A stretch of 64,000 bases of DNA from Thalassia testudinum (lineage: Eukaryota > Streptophyta > Magnoliopsida > Alismatales > Hydrocharitaceae): NCBI GenBank assembly GCA_037157565.1, contig JAZHRO010000036.1, forward strand, positions 20,944,501 through 21,008,500. Direction: 5' to 3'. Positions 9,954 to 21,428 of the stretch are shown here, in pieces (the stretch's first letter is position 1; each line of letters begins with the position of its first letter). The notes below the pieces were generated by a model. The model worked only from the letters and a program-made list of their open reading frames with translations. It had not been told where the DNA came from and made no database searches. Made by a program: the position numbers and the translations under genes.

Positions 9954-11534
9954 TCAGCCGAGCAGAAAATGGGGTGGAGAGGGAGTGGTCAAATCAATGG
10001 AGTTTTGGAAAATAAACACCTTGATTAAGAGCCTGGTTGGTCCGACCAGGTGCTTGTTGCGATCAGTGGGCTGATGATGCAGCCCAAACCCAATAAGTCT
10101 GGTGGGTTGATAGATGTAGATCAGCAGATGCGGAACCCACCATATGCAGTGACGTTCTGATGGATATGGAAGTGAAAACTCGAGTTCAGGCTGAGTCGAA
10201 TCAGCCTGGTCGAAATAGGGTTCCAAAAAATTATCCATGTAAGGTGTGGAATCCCTACAGAGGTGATCAAAGGATGGAGGCTCCTGATTTGTGGTCTGAT
10301 CAGTACCCGATACCTGGTCTAGATATGGAGTTGAATCATCTGCAAACGGCTCAGTGAGAGGTGAATCGGAATAGAAATTGAATCCGGTTGCGGGTCGGGG
10401 TGGGGAACGGGTTTTGATTGGTTCTGTATATGTGGAGTAGGTGGCTTCAAAGAAGATTGACATGTTATAATCAGGAGGAAGATTTTCTCCGATGTTATGG
10501 TCAGATTCGAGATCGTCGGAGAGTTTGCGAAAATCAAAGTTTGAATGAGATTCTAGATCATGAGTTCCACCATAGAATAAATCATATGTTGTATATTCAG
10601 CAGCCTGACTGGGATCTCGCCAAAATGTTAATTCTGAGCTTAAAAGGGTATCCTTATCTGGTAGAGGCTCAGATTCTAAGCTAGTAGGGCAGAACCAATT
10701 GACACCCTGCTCGTCGAACTCCTCGATTTCTGTGTCATAGATTGGCATGACTTCTGCAAAATCGATTCGTTCCTCTGAGGAGGTTGACGAGGGATATTCA
10801 TCAAATCGAGGCCCAAAATCATATTCTTCATTAAGAGATTGATTTTCTTCATCGGGGGCCTTGAAATCTTCAAAATATGTTTCAGATCTAGGTTCTAGGC
10901 TTAGGATGTGGGTTGAATTACTAGAATTTAGGTCTGAATAACCTTCGAGGGCCACCTTATCAGAATAAGGGACGGAATTTACACCCTCGAGAGGTTCAGT
11001 TCTACTCTCATACTTGCAGGAGTCTTGGGATTCTAAAATGGGCTCATCATGGTCTTTTCCTGCATTTGGAGCTTCCCAACCTTCTTCAATATCAGGTGCA
11101 TTATACTCCATCTGGGTTGGGAATCCACAACCATTTTGTGCCTCAAACCCGAGGTCAAATTTATCCTCGATGTTGTTCCAAGATAGCTCATCCTCTGTTG
11201 GTGGTATGTACAGGTATTTCTGATCAATCACTTGTTTTACTAATCTCATTATCTCCTCCCATTTTTCAAGACTATCTTGGTGTTGCTTCCAAAGTCAAGG
11301 ATTTGTCATACATTGAAGGTATTCACTATTGTGCAATTTTTCTATCTCAATGTATGCAGTAATGAGCAAGTCACGGGTTGATCCTTTGTTGGCTTCTGCT
11401 AATAATACTTGGGCACAAGTTATGACAAAGGTTGTGGTTGTTGGGACATCAACCTGAATGTTTCCTACTGTTGTTGAGGTTTCTTCATTTTCATAAAATC
11501 GCATGGCATCCTCAATCATTTTATCTCTCATGGA
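9954..11534 (-). pseudogene. Orphan family B protein (B1 copy, nearly open)
   Basis: Minus strand. An N-terminal block from about 11531 (MRDKMIEDAMRFYENEE..., about 78 residues) ends at a stop near 11295. A 431-residue open frame follows from 11249 to 9954. Alignment with B2 (42586-40812) shows that both blocks were one protein of about 530 residues: MxxxMxEDAxxxYE start, IDQ-YxYIP motif, then a very acidic Ser/Asp/Glu/Tyr-rich body, and a tail with PTRLIGF and KHLVGPTRLLIKV. No Gag CCHC, protease, RT or integrase residues. The function is unknown. It is the longest open frame of any LTR element here and is the best candidate for a recently functional protein; the frame between 11295 and 11249 is interrupted. 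Confidence 0.65.
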
Positions 11535-12747
11535 TCTCTGGTATTCAGGTTTCTTGAATGGTAGTCCTAGGTGGTTCGGCTACATATTTGGATCAGGTGG
11601 TGGAATCAAGATCAGAGTTTGACTCAAGATGTGTTATGAAGCGATCAGATCTGAATAACAAGTCCCACTGAAAATGAGTGTGTGTGCTCTAAAGAGAAAA
11701 GATGCAGGATTGGAGATGTTCTTGACCCAATCAAGACACCCAAAAGATGTTTGGATGACTATGGAGGTTCGGGGCAGATGGACCCCTGGATCTGAAGATC
11801 GTCCACCTAAGAATTACCTGGGCAGCCAGAGAGGGAGAGTCCCGCAAAGACCCCTACACGGTAGAGCGTCCCTATGGGTTACAGGGTTTCCCCCACCCGA
11901 CCTCTCTTGTCACTGAAATTCCAGGTAAACCAGAATGGGGACCTTGACCTCTTAAGTCTATCACTTTTTATTTCAAAGGTGCTTTTAGGGTTCTCACTTG
12001 AACTTTAGATGTTTTTGGTATTGTGACCTAATTTAGAGGTTGGTTGACCCAAGGAGTCAACTTCACCTGACCTGTCCTATAAATGGCAGAATGATTCTAA
12101 GCTCGGAGCCTAGAGATCACCCTGATTTGACTCCCAGGTTATTAGGTCAAAAAATTTTAAGATTCAAGTGATTTTAGAGCTCAATTTTAGGGTTTGTCTT
12201 ATTTAGCTTTCTTCAATCAAGGGCTTGGGTAGCACACTGATGCGGGAGGGTTTATTTCCTTTTACACCGGCAGGTGTGCCTAGCGCTTCAAGACCCTAAT
12301 GTGGAAACCCTAATTTGGTTCTATTTCCAATCCTCTTTTTCTTTTTCAAAAGTTCTCTTTGGACTTATAAACAAGAAGTGTGTGGTCCACCGAGATTAAG
12401 CGTTATTTCAATTAGGCACAAGAATTTGTGGGATGGGAAAAAAAAATCACTCCAACTTCAAGAATATTTGCAGAAATTTTCGCTAAATCAGGAAATGTTT
12501 TGCCTTAGAGATGGTGATTACTATATAAAGAAGGCAATTGATTCCTAAATTGACTTTTTTTCCTTTTGTCTTTCAAAGATTAGGGGATGATTAAGGAAGA
12601 AAAGAAATTACCTGCCCTGGAGTGGTTGACTTGCGGGAGAGATCTTCTCATGAAGTACCTGCAAGATCACATCAAAGCAAAGTAGGGCAAGTTAGTGTTC
12701 AATATGATAAAAAGAATGTAGAGACTAGTGGTAAATTATGCATTGCT
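11535..12747 (-). other. Untranslated leader of B1
   Basis: About 1.2 kb between the orphan frame and PBS. Alignable with the B2 leader (42587-43750), sharing for instance a run containing CACGGTAGAGC (near 11857 and 42858). No frame supported. Confidence 0.6.
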
Positions 12748-12764
12748 CCCCGGCAACGGCGCCA
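12748..12764 (-). other. Primer-binding site of B1 (tRNA-Asp)
   Basis: Plus strand CCCCGGCAACGGCGCCA is identical to the last 17 bases of plant tRNA-Asp as I know it, including CCA, and lies 3 bases before the LTR start. Athila-type elements are known to use tRNA-Asp. Confidence 0.92.
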
Positions 12765-12767
12765 AAA

Positions 12768-13117
12768 TGTTGTCGACGATTTTGTGCGGGTTTAAAGGAT
12801 GTCACGTTGTAGTATAACCGACAAAACGTCTAAACAAATATAAAGAATTTTATTACTCGAAGACCGGAGTATCCGAGGTCGATCACAGGGAGCAAATGGA
12901 AATTACTACTAGTCAAAATGTAATTGAACACTCTAATTTGCTCAAAATATCAATTCAAATGTGAATGTATGCAATTAAAAATAATTAGGACAAAAATATG
13001 AAATTGGACGTCTGATCACAAGATCAGACGTCTTAAAAGTATTTCTCCTTTTCTTCTTCTTCTACAGTCTCTCATTTTCTTCTTTGTTTGCTTCTTTCCT
13101 GTCTTGCGATGCCTTCT

Positions 13118-13152
<35 letters not shown>

Positions 13153-15452
13153 TTCTGCTTTCCTTCTTCTCCTGCGAAAGCTTCTTTCTTTCTTCTTGTC
13201 TGTCTTGCTCCTTCTTTCTTTTCTTCTTTGGCTTGCCTTTCCTTCTTCTTCTTCTGTAGCGGCCAAGTCCTTCTTCTCCTGCGTTCAGCCTGCCTGCACA
13301 GGAGCAAAACCTAACCCTTCTCCCTCTACCCGCACGTCTCTCTCTTAAGCAGTTCGCTTATGGACGCTCTCCCAGAGCCACAGCCATAATCGGGTCGGAT
13401 CGTACCCGGGACCAGGCGAACCTGCAGGTGGTGTGATGCGCGAGGAGTGTGTGGGCTTAGGTCGGGTCGGATCCACCAGGTCCGCGAGGTCAGGCCGCGG
13501 ACGAGGCGTGTGTGAGGGCAGTGAGGGACCTCACCCCTATGCTTATGGAGGCAACCGGCTTGAAGCACAAATGCAATTTATAGCGTACCTGAGGGCTGCA
13601 ATCCCACGATGTGGGACTAAAGGTTCCGCCCTGATTTCACGCATGCCCGCAAACTCTCGTATGCAATTGCCCAAGCGAATGGATCTGCTGGTGCTTCGTG
13701 CTGGGCTCTCTCACCTCGTGACACTTGCGTGAGTCTCCTGCATCTGCAGCCTGGGAAGCCTGATGCCTGTAGCTTCGTTGGAGCTTCATCAGAGGTCGTC
13801 CATGGCGGCAGCGGCTCAAACACTGTCATGCACAAAACGAGCCTCTCGGCCCAATCAGATCAGCTAGAGACCTTCGCCGTGGCACGGCGAAGGCGGTGGA
13901 CGATGCTGCAGGTTGCCGGTCGGCCTAGGCGTGCGTGCCTAGGTCAACCTGTGGCCGGAGATGGTGGGTTGTTCGGGGGGTGATTATGGAGGTCTGGAGT
14001 GGCAGTTGTGGGGTGGAGCGAGTTCCTGGTGGTGAGGCGGAGCTCTCGAAGTGGTTGGCGAGCCGTGTGGGGGGCTAGAATGGTGGAAGCGGCTCGCCGG
14101 AGGTCGGTCGGTGATGTGGAAGATGAGGGTGGTCAGCGTCGGTAGAGGGGTAATCAAATGAGATAACAGGGGAAAAGAGAGAGGAGAGGATGGAGAGGAG
14201 TTCTAACCTAATTGTAAGGACGAAAGGGGACGGAAGGTGGACAGTAGTACCTGCTGTTGCCGGAGAAGATGACGCCCAGTGGGGGAGAACGGCGGCGACG
14301 ACGAGGCTGAGGCGGCGTGCGCGGGTACTGCGCGACGCGGAGGGAAGTCAGGAAGCTAACTCTGCCACTGGTTTTGTGGAAGAGCGAAGAGGGAGGGGAG
14401 GGGGGCTCGCCGGAGCTTGCTGGGACTTTCGGCCGGGCAGGAGGAGACGAATTGGGGGTGGACACTCGGCCAAATCAAGCTCCAGTCCTGTGGCAGGGTC
14501 TGGGGGGTGTTTTATAGGTGCTGGCCACTCCTATCAGCGCGTGGAGAGCGCGCAATTAGGTATGCCAACTTGCAGAAGTTGGAAGGAAGGTGGATACCCA
14601 AATCGCTCGTGCGTTTGCACGAGAGATTGGGTTCACACCAGCGATTGTAATTGGCTTTATAAGGAAGGGAATTCCTCAGAGAATCCCCCTTCCATTTCTG
14701 GGAGGGAATCTCTGAGGGATTACAGAGCAATCCCTCTCCGAACCTCGCCGGAGCTCGGTTCTGCCCTAGCAATGGCGGCAGGACCGGTTTGCAAAGGAGG
14801 CGAAGAACCTAGGGGGCTCTCTGCAAATGTATTCAAAAGATAGGGACCAATTTGTGATTTGGGTGTACTAAATTGCAAAGTAGGTCAAGATGACCTCTCC
14901 TTAGGTCCAAATTTTGGTACAAACCTAATTTGGACCTAAGGAATCCAATGGTGAAGTTGGATTTTAGGTTTGACCTCGTTTGACTGGACATTTTGCGTAA
15001 AAACCCAAATTAGGTTAATTGAGGAGCTAGGACCCTAATCTAGGTCAAACTAGGTTCCAAAGGCCAAATTAAGTGTTATAAACCCTAGAAGATGTTTTTC
15101 CATGATTTGTAGAGGGTTTACTTGCTTTTTGTTCTGATCGGAACCTTGTTAATTTAAGCGGGTCTGTTTTAGGGTTACCAACTGTCATTTAGTTCTTAGA
15201 TTGCACATGAACCCATTTCTGATTGACTCAACCCTCTTTTTATCTCATTTAGACCATTTGACCTATGTTTTGCCTCTGAGAAATCCCGTTTACGTACTGC
15301 AATGGTAAAATTGCAGTTTTAACCTTTATTCATGTTTTCTTCTCAAGGCACTTGTTCCTTCAGTTAGGCCTTCTTCTAGGTTATGTAGGAGCTTTTATCT
15401 TCTTTATTGGGTCAAAATGAGCTAGTTATGGCTCATGATGAGGCTCTCATCA
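12768..15452 (-). repeat. 5' LTR of B1
   Basis: Partner of 5872-8344. It has an expanded TTC microsatellite (about 13112-13156), a perfect 11-base-arm hairpin at 13007-13032, and a GC-rich segment at about 14250-14445 that the 3' LTR has lost. The TATA box on the minus strand is at 14510-14516. Confidence 0.95.
13007..13032. repeat. Perfect inverted repeat with GACGTC core in B1 LTR
   Basis: GACGTCTGATC, loop ACAA, GATCAGACGTC. Each arm starts or ends with GACGTC, the core bound by many plant bZIP factors (known from the family; binding here is inference). The 3' LTR copy at 6111-6136 has one arm mutated. Confidence 0.7.
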
Positions 15453-15457
15453 GGTAC

Positions 15458-16778
15458 CATTGGAAGACATTGACCCAGATGATATTATTTTCATGATATT
15501 TGATGAAGTGGGTCAAAGTCAAGTTGTTAATCCTACCCTCCCTTCTGATCACGAGATGGAACTCAAGTCCACCCTTAGGGAACCAACCCTAAAGAAATTG
15601 ACCTATCTGAGGAGTCCGATGTTACCAGCGTAAACCATTTACCCCAGGTAGAGTACCCTAGGGGATCTAATAAGATATTAAATGATTCTGGACCTCGGGT
15701 ATATGATGAATCAGATGATGAGAAAGATGAATTATATGAGGAACCTACATTCAAGATTTGGAGTGACATTAAGGGTGATTATGTCTTATTTAAAGAGTTA
15801 GCCCCCGAGGATGTCACAAATTTGACCAAATTAGGTTTCCTTAGGACAACCATTGATGATATTTCTCCTCATGATGAAATGATGGAAAATTTGGAAGCAA
15901 CTTCTAAGATTTATGTGGATTCACATATAGACTCCAGGGAAGATTTGAGTAAAGAAAAAAAACCCGGGGATGACATTGATAGGATAATCCCAAGATTTGT
16001 TGCTTCCAACCTGCCTTCATTTATTTCGAAGTCACCCTCTGATTCGCTTATGTCTGAAGGTGAAATTGTGACTCCTGATGAAGGGCAGGAAGATAAATGT
16101 GATGGTGCAAGGAATGCTAGGGATGCAATTGAGGATTTGGAAAGAGTGTTAGGGATGGACACCGAGCTGATTAAACCCAACCTAGATCTTATGGCCATCC
16201 TGTAACCTCAAAACTTGGACACCCTAGACGATCCTTGCCTTAGAGAATTGCTCACTTTTGTTCTGACAGGGGGGCATAACAAACCAATATTTCCAGTAAT
16301 GGAGTATCGGGTATGGATTGATGATTTCTTTAGTCAGTCCATTGCCCTGGGGGTTTATCTCTGCACCATTCCTTCCCCATTCTTTTTAGAGGATCCTTGT
16401 CATCCTCCCCCTACCCCTTTGGAGGTTGTTATACCTATTTATCCGTTAGAACCTCCTCTGGTGACCTGGGAAGATTTCATTCCCATCTTAGTTGGGCGAG
16501 CATTTGCTATCAGGATTCATTATCAGCTCGCCAACATCCTAGGTTACCTATTTTCTAGGCCAACATTTCTTTGCTCATTTTTAAGGCCTATTTCTGCAAT
16601 CCTTGAAACTGATTTGAAGGTTCTTTGGCTATTCAGCCTAGCTCTGACCCAAGTAATATCCTTCTATGCAATGAGGACATTGCAGATTTTAGGCATGGGG
16701 GGTGTCCTTGGGGATATACATAGCATAGTGCATTCATTGCATACATTTGCATTAAAAAAAAAAAAGAGAAAGTTTTGA
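15458..16778 (+). pseudogene. Orphan family C protein, C-terminal part (after B1)
   Basis: Continues the frame that starts at 5145. Decay: a frameshift near 15585, then an open stretch to a TAA at 16203-16205, then open again in the same frame to 16778. The first part is acidic (DDIIFMIFDEVGQ, YDESDDEKDELYEE). The last part is hydrophobic and Pro-rich. The final residues (AMRTLQILGMGG) are translated from the conserved hairpin/PPT-like tract at 16669-16700, so the real stop was probably upstream of it. No gag-pol domain. The total protein was about 650-700 residues. Confidence 0.55.
16669..16700 (+). other. Internal hairpin plus second PPT-like tract (C1)
   Basis: TGCAATG-AGGA-CATTGCA is a perfect 7-base-arm hairpin, followed by TTTTAGGCATGGGGGGTG. 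It is in the sense strand of C1, as the minus-strand copies are in A and B. Confidence 0.6.
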
Positions 16779-16779
16779 G

Positions 16780-17835
16780 CTTAACTGGCTAGGTCTTCCA
16801 TTCGTAAGCAAATCAAAATTCTAGGTAGACTAAGTTAATTCTAGGGTCAAACTTTAGAGGCTAAATGAGCTACTAGCTTTATACCTTTAGGGTCCTTTGT
16901 GTACATAAAAACTTAAGTAGGAGTTAAGTTGCAGACCGTTCCTCAAGAGGTTGAGGAATGAAAGCTAGGGTTTGAGTTAAAAGGTAGGGTAGTATCTGGA
17001 GTCTTGTTCTTCCTTTTGGTTTACGGGTCCTTGTAACCCAAGCATCCAAATTTCACACACTTGGTATGGTGTAAATAAGTAATCAACTTAATTCCTTTCT
17101 TAAAAGAGATTTGGTTCTCTTAGTTTTGACTTAGGAGAGGCTTGAAAACACAATTTGATTAGAAGAGTTCCCGCCGCAGGAGAGGTGGAGTATATACTCA
17201 CCTTGAGGATGCGATGATAACATATTACCTCCTCGACGCTTGTCTCTTAGGATATCCATCCTACTCGGGGCATGTAAGCTCATTGTGTGGTTCAGGTACC
17301 ATGGGCGACCCTATCTCGAAGTGCCGATTGCCATAGGCCTGAATTCGCTTAAGAAATCCATGGGCAATACTATCTCAAAGTGTCGATTGCCAGGAGTTGT
17401 TGGGGTTGTTATGGGTGGTACTATCTCAAAGCATCGAAAGCTACGCACCATTCGAGGTATGGTAATGGGGACAATGAATCCGACATAGACCGTGTTGATA
17501 GCTGATCTAAGGTTAGACTTAGAAGAATCAAACAAAAAATATATATATATTATTCAAAAAAATAATATATATATATCCTTTCTCCTTTAACTCAAATAAC
17601 TCAGACCAATGCACATGCACAGATGCTTTAATCTCAGGGATCAATAAGCCTTAGGGTAGAGTCAGAAATCAGGGAAACTTGTGCCTGCAACTCGTCTTTA
17701 GCTGACCTAGTTTGTAACTTAGCAACTACTTGGGAACCTTAGGTCTAGAGTCTAAACTTAATATGTTTCTAAAGGAAGACCGATTGGGTTGACTAGTCTA
17801 CTTGGAGTGCTAGGTTTTGCTTGGATTTGCTAGGG
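16780..17835 (+). other. 3' untranslated region of C1
   Basis: Related to the B1 3' region in the same sense. It contains three tandem-motif copies (about 17299-17330, 17358-17391, 17410-17442; ATGGGYRRTACTATCTC-like), a decayed form of the conserved palindrome at 17248-17263, and an AT inverted repeat at 17539-17576. No coding frame. Confidence 0.65.
17539..17576. repeat. Perfect AT-rich hairpin
   Basis: Arms of 16 bases (left ATATATATATATTATT) around the loop CAAAAA. It is found only here in the C1 3' region, with no counterpart in the B elements. Confidence 0.8.
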
Positions 17836-17847
17836 ACTAGCAAAAAC

Positions 17848-17863
17848 TAGGCATTGGGGTATT
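17848..17863 (+). other. Polypurine tract of C1
   Basis: TAGGCATTGGGGTATT directly before the TGATTAG start of the 3' LTR, with GGGACTAGCAAAA upstream as in the other families. Confidence 0.75.
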
Positions 17864-19694
17864 TGATTAGCCCATATTTGTGGGCTATTTAAATATTTAA
17901 GTGCCTAGACATTAAGTTAATTCTAACATTTATTTAGCATAAATTAGGATGTAAATAGATTAATTCATATTTCTAATTTAATTACATAATTCATGCATTG
18001 CATTCATATTTAAATGCATTTAGAATTAACTTAGAATTGCATTCATTTAATTAGTTAACCAATTAGGTGTATTGCATGCATTAGTTTAAGTTAACATAAA
18101 AGTTAAGGGTTTGTATATAAATAACCATAACATTTTATCACTATTTTTATTATTCTTCTTCTTTCAGCAACGGCTGCATTTCCTTCAGCTGCCGCTGCAA
18201 TGCCACCAGTTGCCGCATTAAAGCCTACATTCATGGACTAGCGGAGAATGCGGATTTGCTCTCGCCTCTCCATTCAAATTCATGCAGGTAGCTACAAAAG
18301 GAGGAAGAGGCAGCCGAGCTATATAGGCCACCATCCCAACAATCCACACTGTGCAGAGAGTTCATCTCTCATCCATTTCACCACCGTCGGCCTTAATCAT
18401 GGCGACGAGCCTCCACCACCGTGGGCGTGTGGCATGACAGGCCACACCGCCATCTGGAGCTTGTCGGCATCACTGTGCCTCACCAGAATCAACATCACCA
18501 CCCTCGTTGTCATCACCAACAACCTCCACAACTGCCACTGCAATTTCACTCCTCAGTCAGTTAAGATGACCGAGAAGTTTCCCGGACGTCTGAAGCTTCA
18601 TCCCCGCACACAACAGCAACGGGCCTCTCCCTCACGCCCGCGTCCCTCCTGCTGCACACTTCCGCCCCACCTCCTGCAACAGCCATGCGCGGACCCTGCA
18701 GCAGTGCCATCTCCAGCCTCCAGCGCACCACTCGCGCAGACAGCGGCAGACGCTCATTCTTCTCTATGTGTGCATCACCCGCATAAGCCTGCCAGCGTAT
18801 GCAGCGCCTCCAGCTCCATTTCCGCACCTCGCCGCCACCTCCAGCGCACAGCAACATGCGCACCTCCCACCTGCAGAACCCGTGCCTCCCGTCTGCAGAG
18901 CCTGCCCCCATTCCTTCTGTGCCTTGCCGCCACCTCCAGCATGCAGCAGTACGCACACTCAAGCCTGCAGCACGTGCCCCACCTCTGTGCGCAACCTGCG
19001 GCAGCAGCAACTCCAGAACCGCCTCTACCTTTCTCCTCCAGTAGGTCGGCTCCAGCCACCACTTGATGTGTGGCTGCCACCACTGCGACGGCCTCACTTC
19101 ATCCAACCGCCTGTGTGAACCTCTCCTCGATTGAACCTCTCTCCCGATCGTGAGGAGGAGAGAGGTAAAATCCTCTATTTTTTATTCTAATTAGTAATTA
19201 CATTTCATACCATTACCTGGAAAAAGAATTTTGATTTATGAATATTTTATTATGGTAAAATCACAACTTCATACTCAAGCTCTCTTACAATTGTGTAGCT
19301 TTTGTAATTAACATTGTTTAACATTAGTTTTGGGATTTAAATGTCCATAAATTTTCTTTAATACATGTCAATGGAAAATTGCATAAAATCATCACATATT
19401 TATTGAATATTTTAGTGAGTAAAAATTACACATCTACCCTTACATTTTCAAGATATTGTGCATGTTCTTTCCGTCGCATTTCACATCAGATTTGACTACA
19501 GATTTCTCACGAGATTGAACGAATACGAAATAATTGAGATATTATTGCATCATTGCCTCCTTGTGGACATTACCCACTCCTAATTGAGTGGTTATATTAA
19601 TTGTTGATTAGTCAATTTTTCCACCACATAGAACTACAAATGATGCGACATTTTATGTAACAAACGATTGTCAAAGCGAAGAATCGGCTCATCA
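17864..19694 (+). repeat. 3' LTR of C1
   Basis: TGATTAGCCC...CTCATCA, partner of 2020-3894. It shares the TATA box (18114-18123), the GC-rich middle (about 18165-19120) and the terminal AT-rich segment. An approximately 100-base direct repeat with CGCCACCTCCAGC occurs near 18830 and 18930. Confidence 0.93.
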
Positions 19695-20865
19695 TAGCCT
19701 AAAGACCTACAGACTCCCAGAACTCATCTTGAGACGAAAGAAACAATTTGGTCTACTTCTATCCAGTCAATCCAACTAGTTAGAGAGAGGGGTTAGGGAG
19801 AAGGTTCTTTCTTTGGCTTACACCTCCAGTTCCTTTGATACCCCCCAACCATGGTCATTTGATGCTACTCCCCTAACTAGACAACAGATGGACCAGTGGA
19901 TGCAAATTAATAAAAAAAAATCTCAGTTGGAGTCCCAAAGAGTAGGTTAATCCTTAAGGCCAATGTCTACTCAGTTTTAATTAGGCTTGGGATGATTGTG
20001 CTTTTAGAATGTGATGGACCCTTTAGATGGGTTGTGCCCTTAATAATCAATTATAATGTGTATGCATGCACACCCAATGGTTTTCAAACAAGGTTTTGAT
20101 GATGTGTCTTTTAGGGTTTAACTTTGTTTAGTAGCTTTTAGGGTTTAATCTTTAGGTGTATTCTGACAAATTCAGGAGAACACTCCATGTTTTGAAATCA
20201 AAAGTGATGGTATATTCCTTTAAAACTCAAAATTAATGTGGAGTGCCTGGTTCGACCATGAAAATCAACCCTATGGGGCAAGCTACTGATGAATCACTTT
20301 TAATTTGAGTGGCTGTCCCAAACAATTCAAGCAATTGGCCTGTTGCACCACTTAATTAAGGCACACAAAAATGTTTAACCTAATAAAAAACCTACTCACT
20401 TTTTTGTGTGTTGAGTTAAGGTGTGCCAGATCCACAGGTCAAATTCCAGTTAAGTGGTAGAATCAATGTGATTGTGCGCCTTAGGTCGAGAAATTTGTGG
20501 GTGTTTAAGTGTGTCTCTTATAGTTTAATTGCAAAAAAAGAGAAACGTAATTTTTTTATATCTTTTTCACATTTATGGGGATGGGTGAAGTGAGGTGAAG
20601 TGACAATCAAATAACCAGGACTAACTTAGGAATTATGCAAGCTCCTAGGTTAATTAGGGTTTGAGTTATTAATGTGGTGAAGTGAAATCTAAGGTGGCAG
20701 TGGTGGGGATACACTTACAAAACCTTCATCTGCAGTTTTCTCTGATCTAATCGCTTTAGCCTACCTCGGAAGAGTACCTGCAATCACTATAAGATTAGAG
20801 AAAAAGTAAGGTAGAAAATGTAAGAAAAAATAAAGAATGTTGCCTCCCTGGCAATGACGCCAAAA
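19695..20865 (-). mobile_element. A1 leader region after C1, up to first PBS
   Basis: Resumes A1 after TSD TAGCC and matches A3 at about 50731-51917. It ends with the antisense PBS GTTGCCTCCCTGGCAATGACGCCA (about 20840-20861), a mutated tRNA-Asp site. Non-coding. Confidence 0.8.
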
Positions 20866-21428
20866 TGGTGACTGTATTTTCGTGAGTGAAATCAGTGCTT
20901 TTGATTTTATTTGTTTTTGGTGTTTTTGTCTTTTATGATTTTTTTGTATTTTTATAGGGCAAGAGATCAGTTCGACAAAACTTTATCTAACTAATTTACT
21001 TGCAAAATAAGAGGGAGAGAGAGAAACAATCACATATATTTCCAATATAGTGTTTACTACAGATAGACAAGCGAAAAACTACACTAGAAAGCAAATAAAA
21101 GATAGAGAGAGATGAGAAGAGTCCCAATGGATGGTCTCTTGGAGGATGACTCACTCTAACATTGCCAATACGAAGGTACAAGAGGTGGGAGGAAAGAGAA
21201 CAGCGTCGGAGGAAGGAAGATGGGGTTGGATGGCATCGCAGTGAGGATCTACTTCCCGAAGGTGGTGAGAGGATGGCCATGGGATGCTCCACAAATGGGG
21301 GTTAGAGCCAAAAAAAATATTTGATTTTTTACTCTAGAGGAGATCTCAGGCTTGGGACAAGATCTCTTTAGAGCCTTGGAGGTGGTGAGGGAGAGAAAGG
21401 AAGAGATCTGCAGTGAATGTCGCTTTAT
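20866..21428 (-). repeat. Truncated family A LTR, tandem copy 1
   Basis: Starts TGGTGACTGT right after a PBS, as a family A 5' LTR should. After about 563 bases it stops at TTTATGAAGGA and runs straight into internal family A sequence. Compared with the full LTR at 23651-25490, everything upstream of the TATA region (U3, in element sense) is missing. Confidence 0.75.

Larger units (their letters stand above)
5872..15452 (-). mobile_element. Family B LTR retrotransposon B1 (non-autonomous, full length, youngest insertion)
   Basis: Complete minus-strand element: 3' LTR 5872-8344, PPT 8345-8360, 3' region, orphan ORF about 11531-9954, leader, PBS 12748-12764, 5' LTR 12768-15452, TSD GGTAC. The internal region is about 4.4 kb and lacks any gag-pol motif. 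The LTRs are very alike: in the first about 265 bases I find 3 substitutions. The size difference (2473 against 2685 bases) is mostly one deletion of about 200 bases in the 3' LTR plus a shorter TTC microsatellite. It inserted into the reading frame of C1. Confidence 0.95.
2020..19694 (+). mobile_element. Family C LTR retrotransposon C1 (non-autonomous, full length, interrupted by B1)
   Basis: A plus-strand LTR element with both LTRs (2020-3894 and 17864-19694), a tRNA-Asp-type PBS at 3897-3914, a PPT ending at 17863 and TSD TAGCC. Without the 9.6-kb B1 insertion it is about 8.1 kb. It holds one decayed long frame and no recognisable gag-pol domains, so it must have depended on another element for mobilisation. 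In the first 260 bases of the two LTRs I count about 7 differences, against 3 in a similar stretch of B1. This fits C1 being older than B1, as the nesting requires. Confidence 0.92.

Noticed and set aside
14190..14843. 217-codon plus-strand open frame
   Set aside because: Lies antisense inside the GC-rich part of the B1 5' LTR; the matching 3' LTR does not keep it and no domain is visible. GC-rich sequence gives chance open frames.
18248..19066. 272-codon plus-strand open frame (Ser/Pro/His-rich)
   Set aside because: Inside the C1 3' LTR. The other LTR copy has stops and shifts in the same frame, and composition follows the C-rich core. Not supported as a gene.
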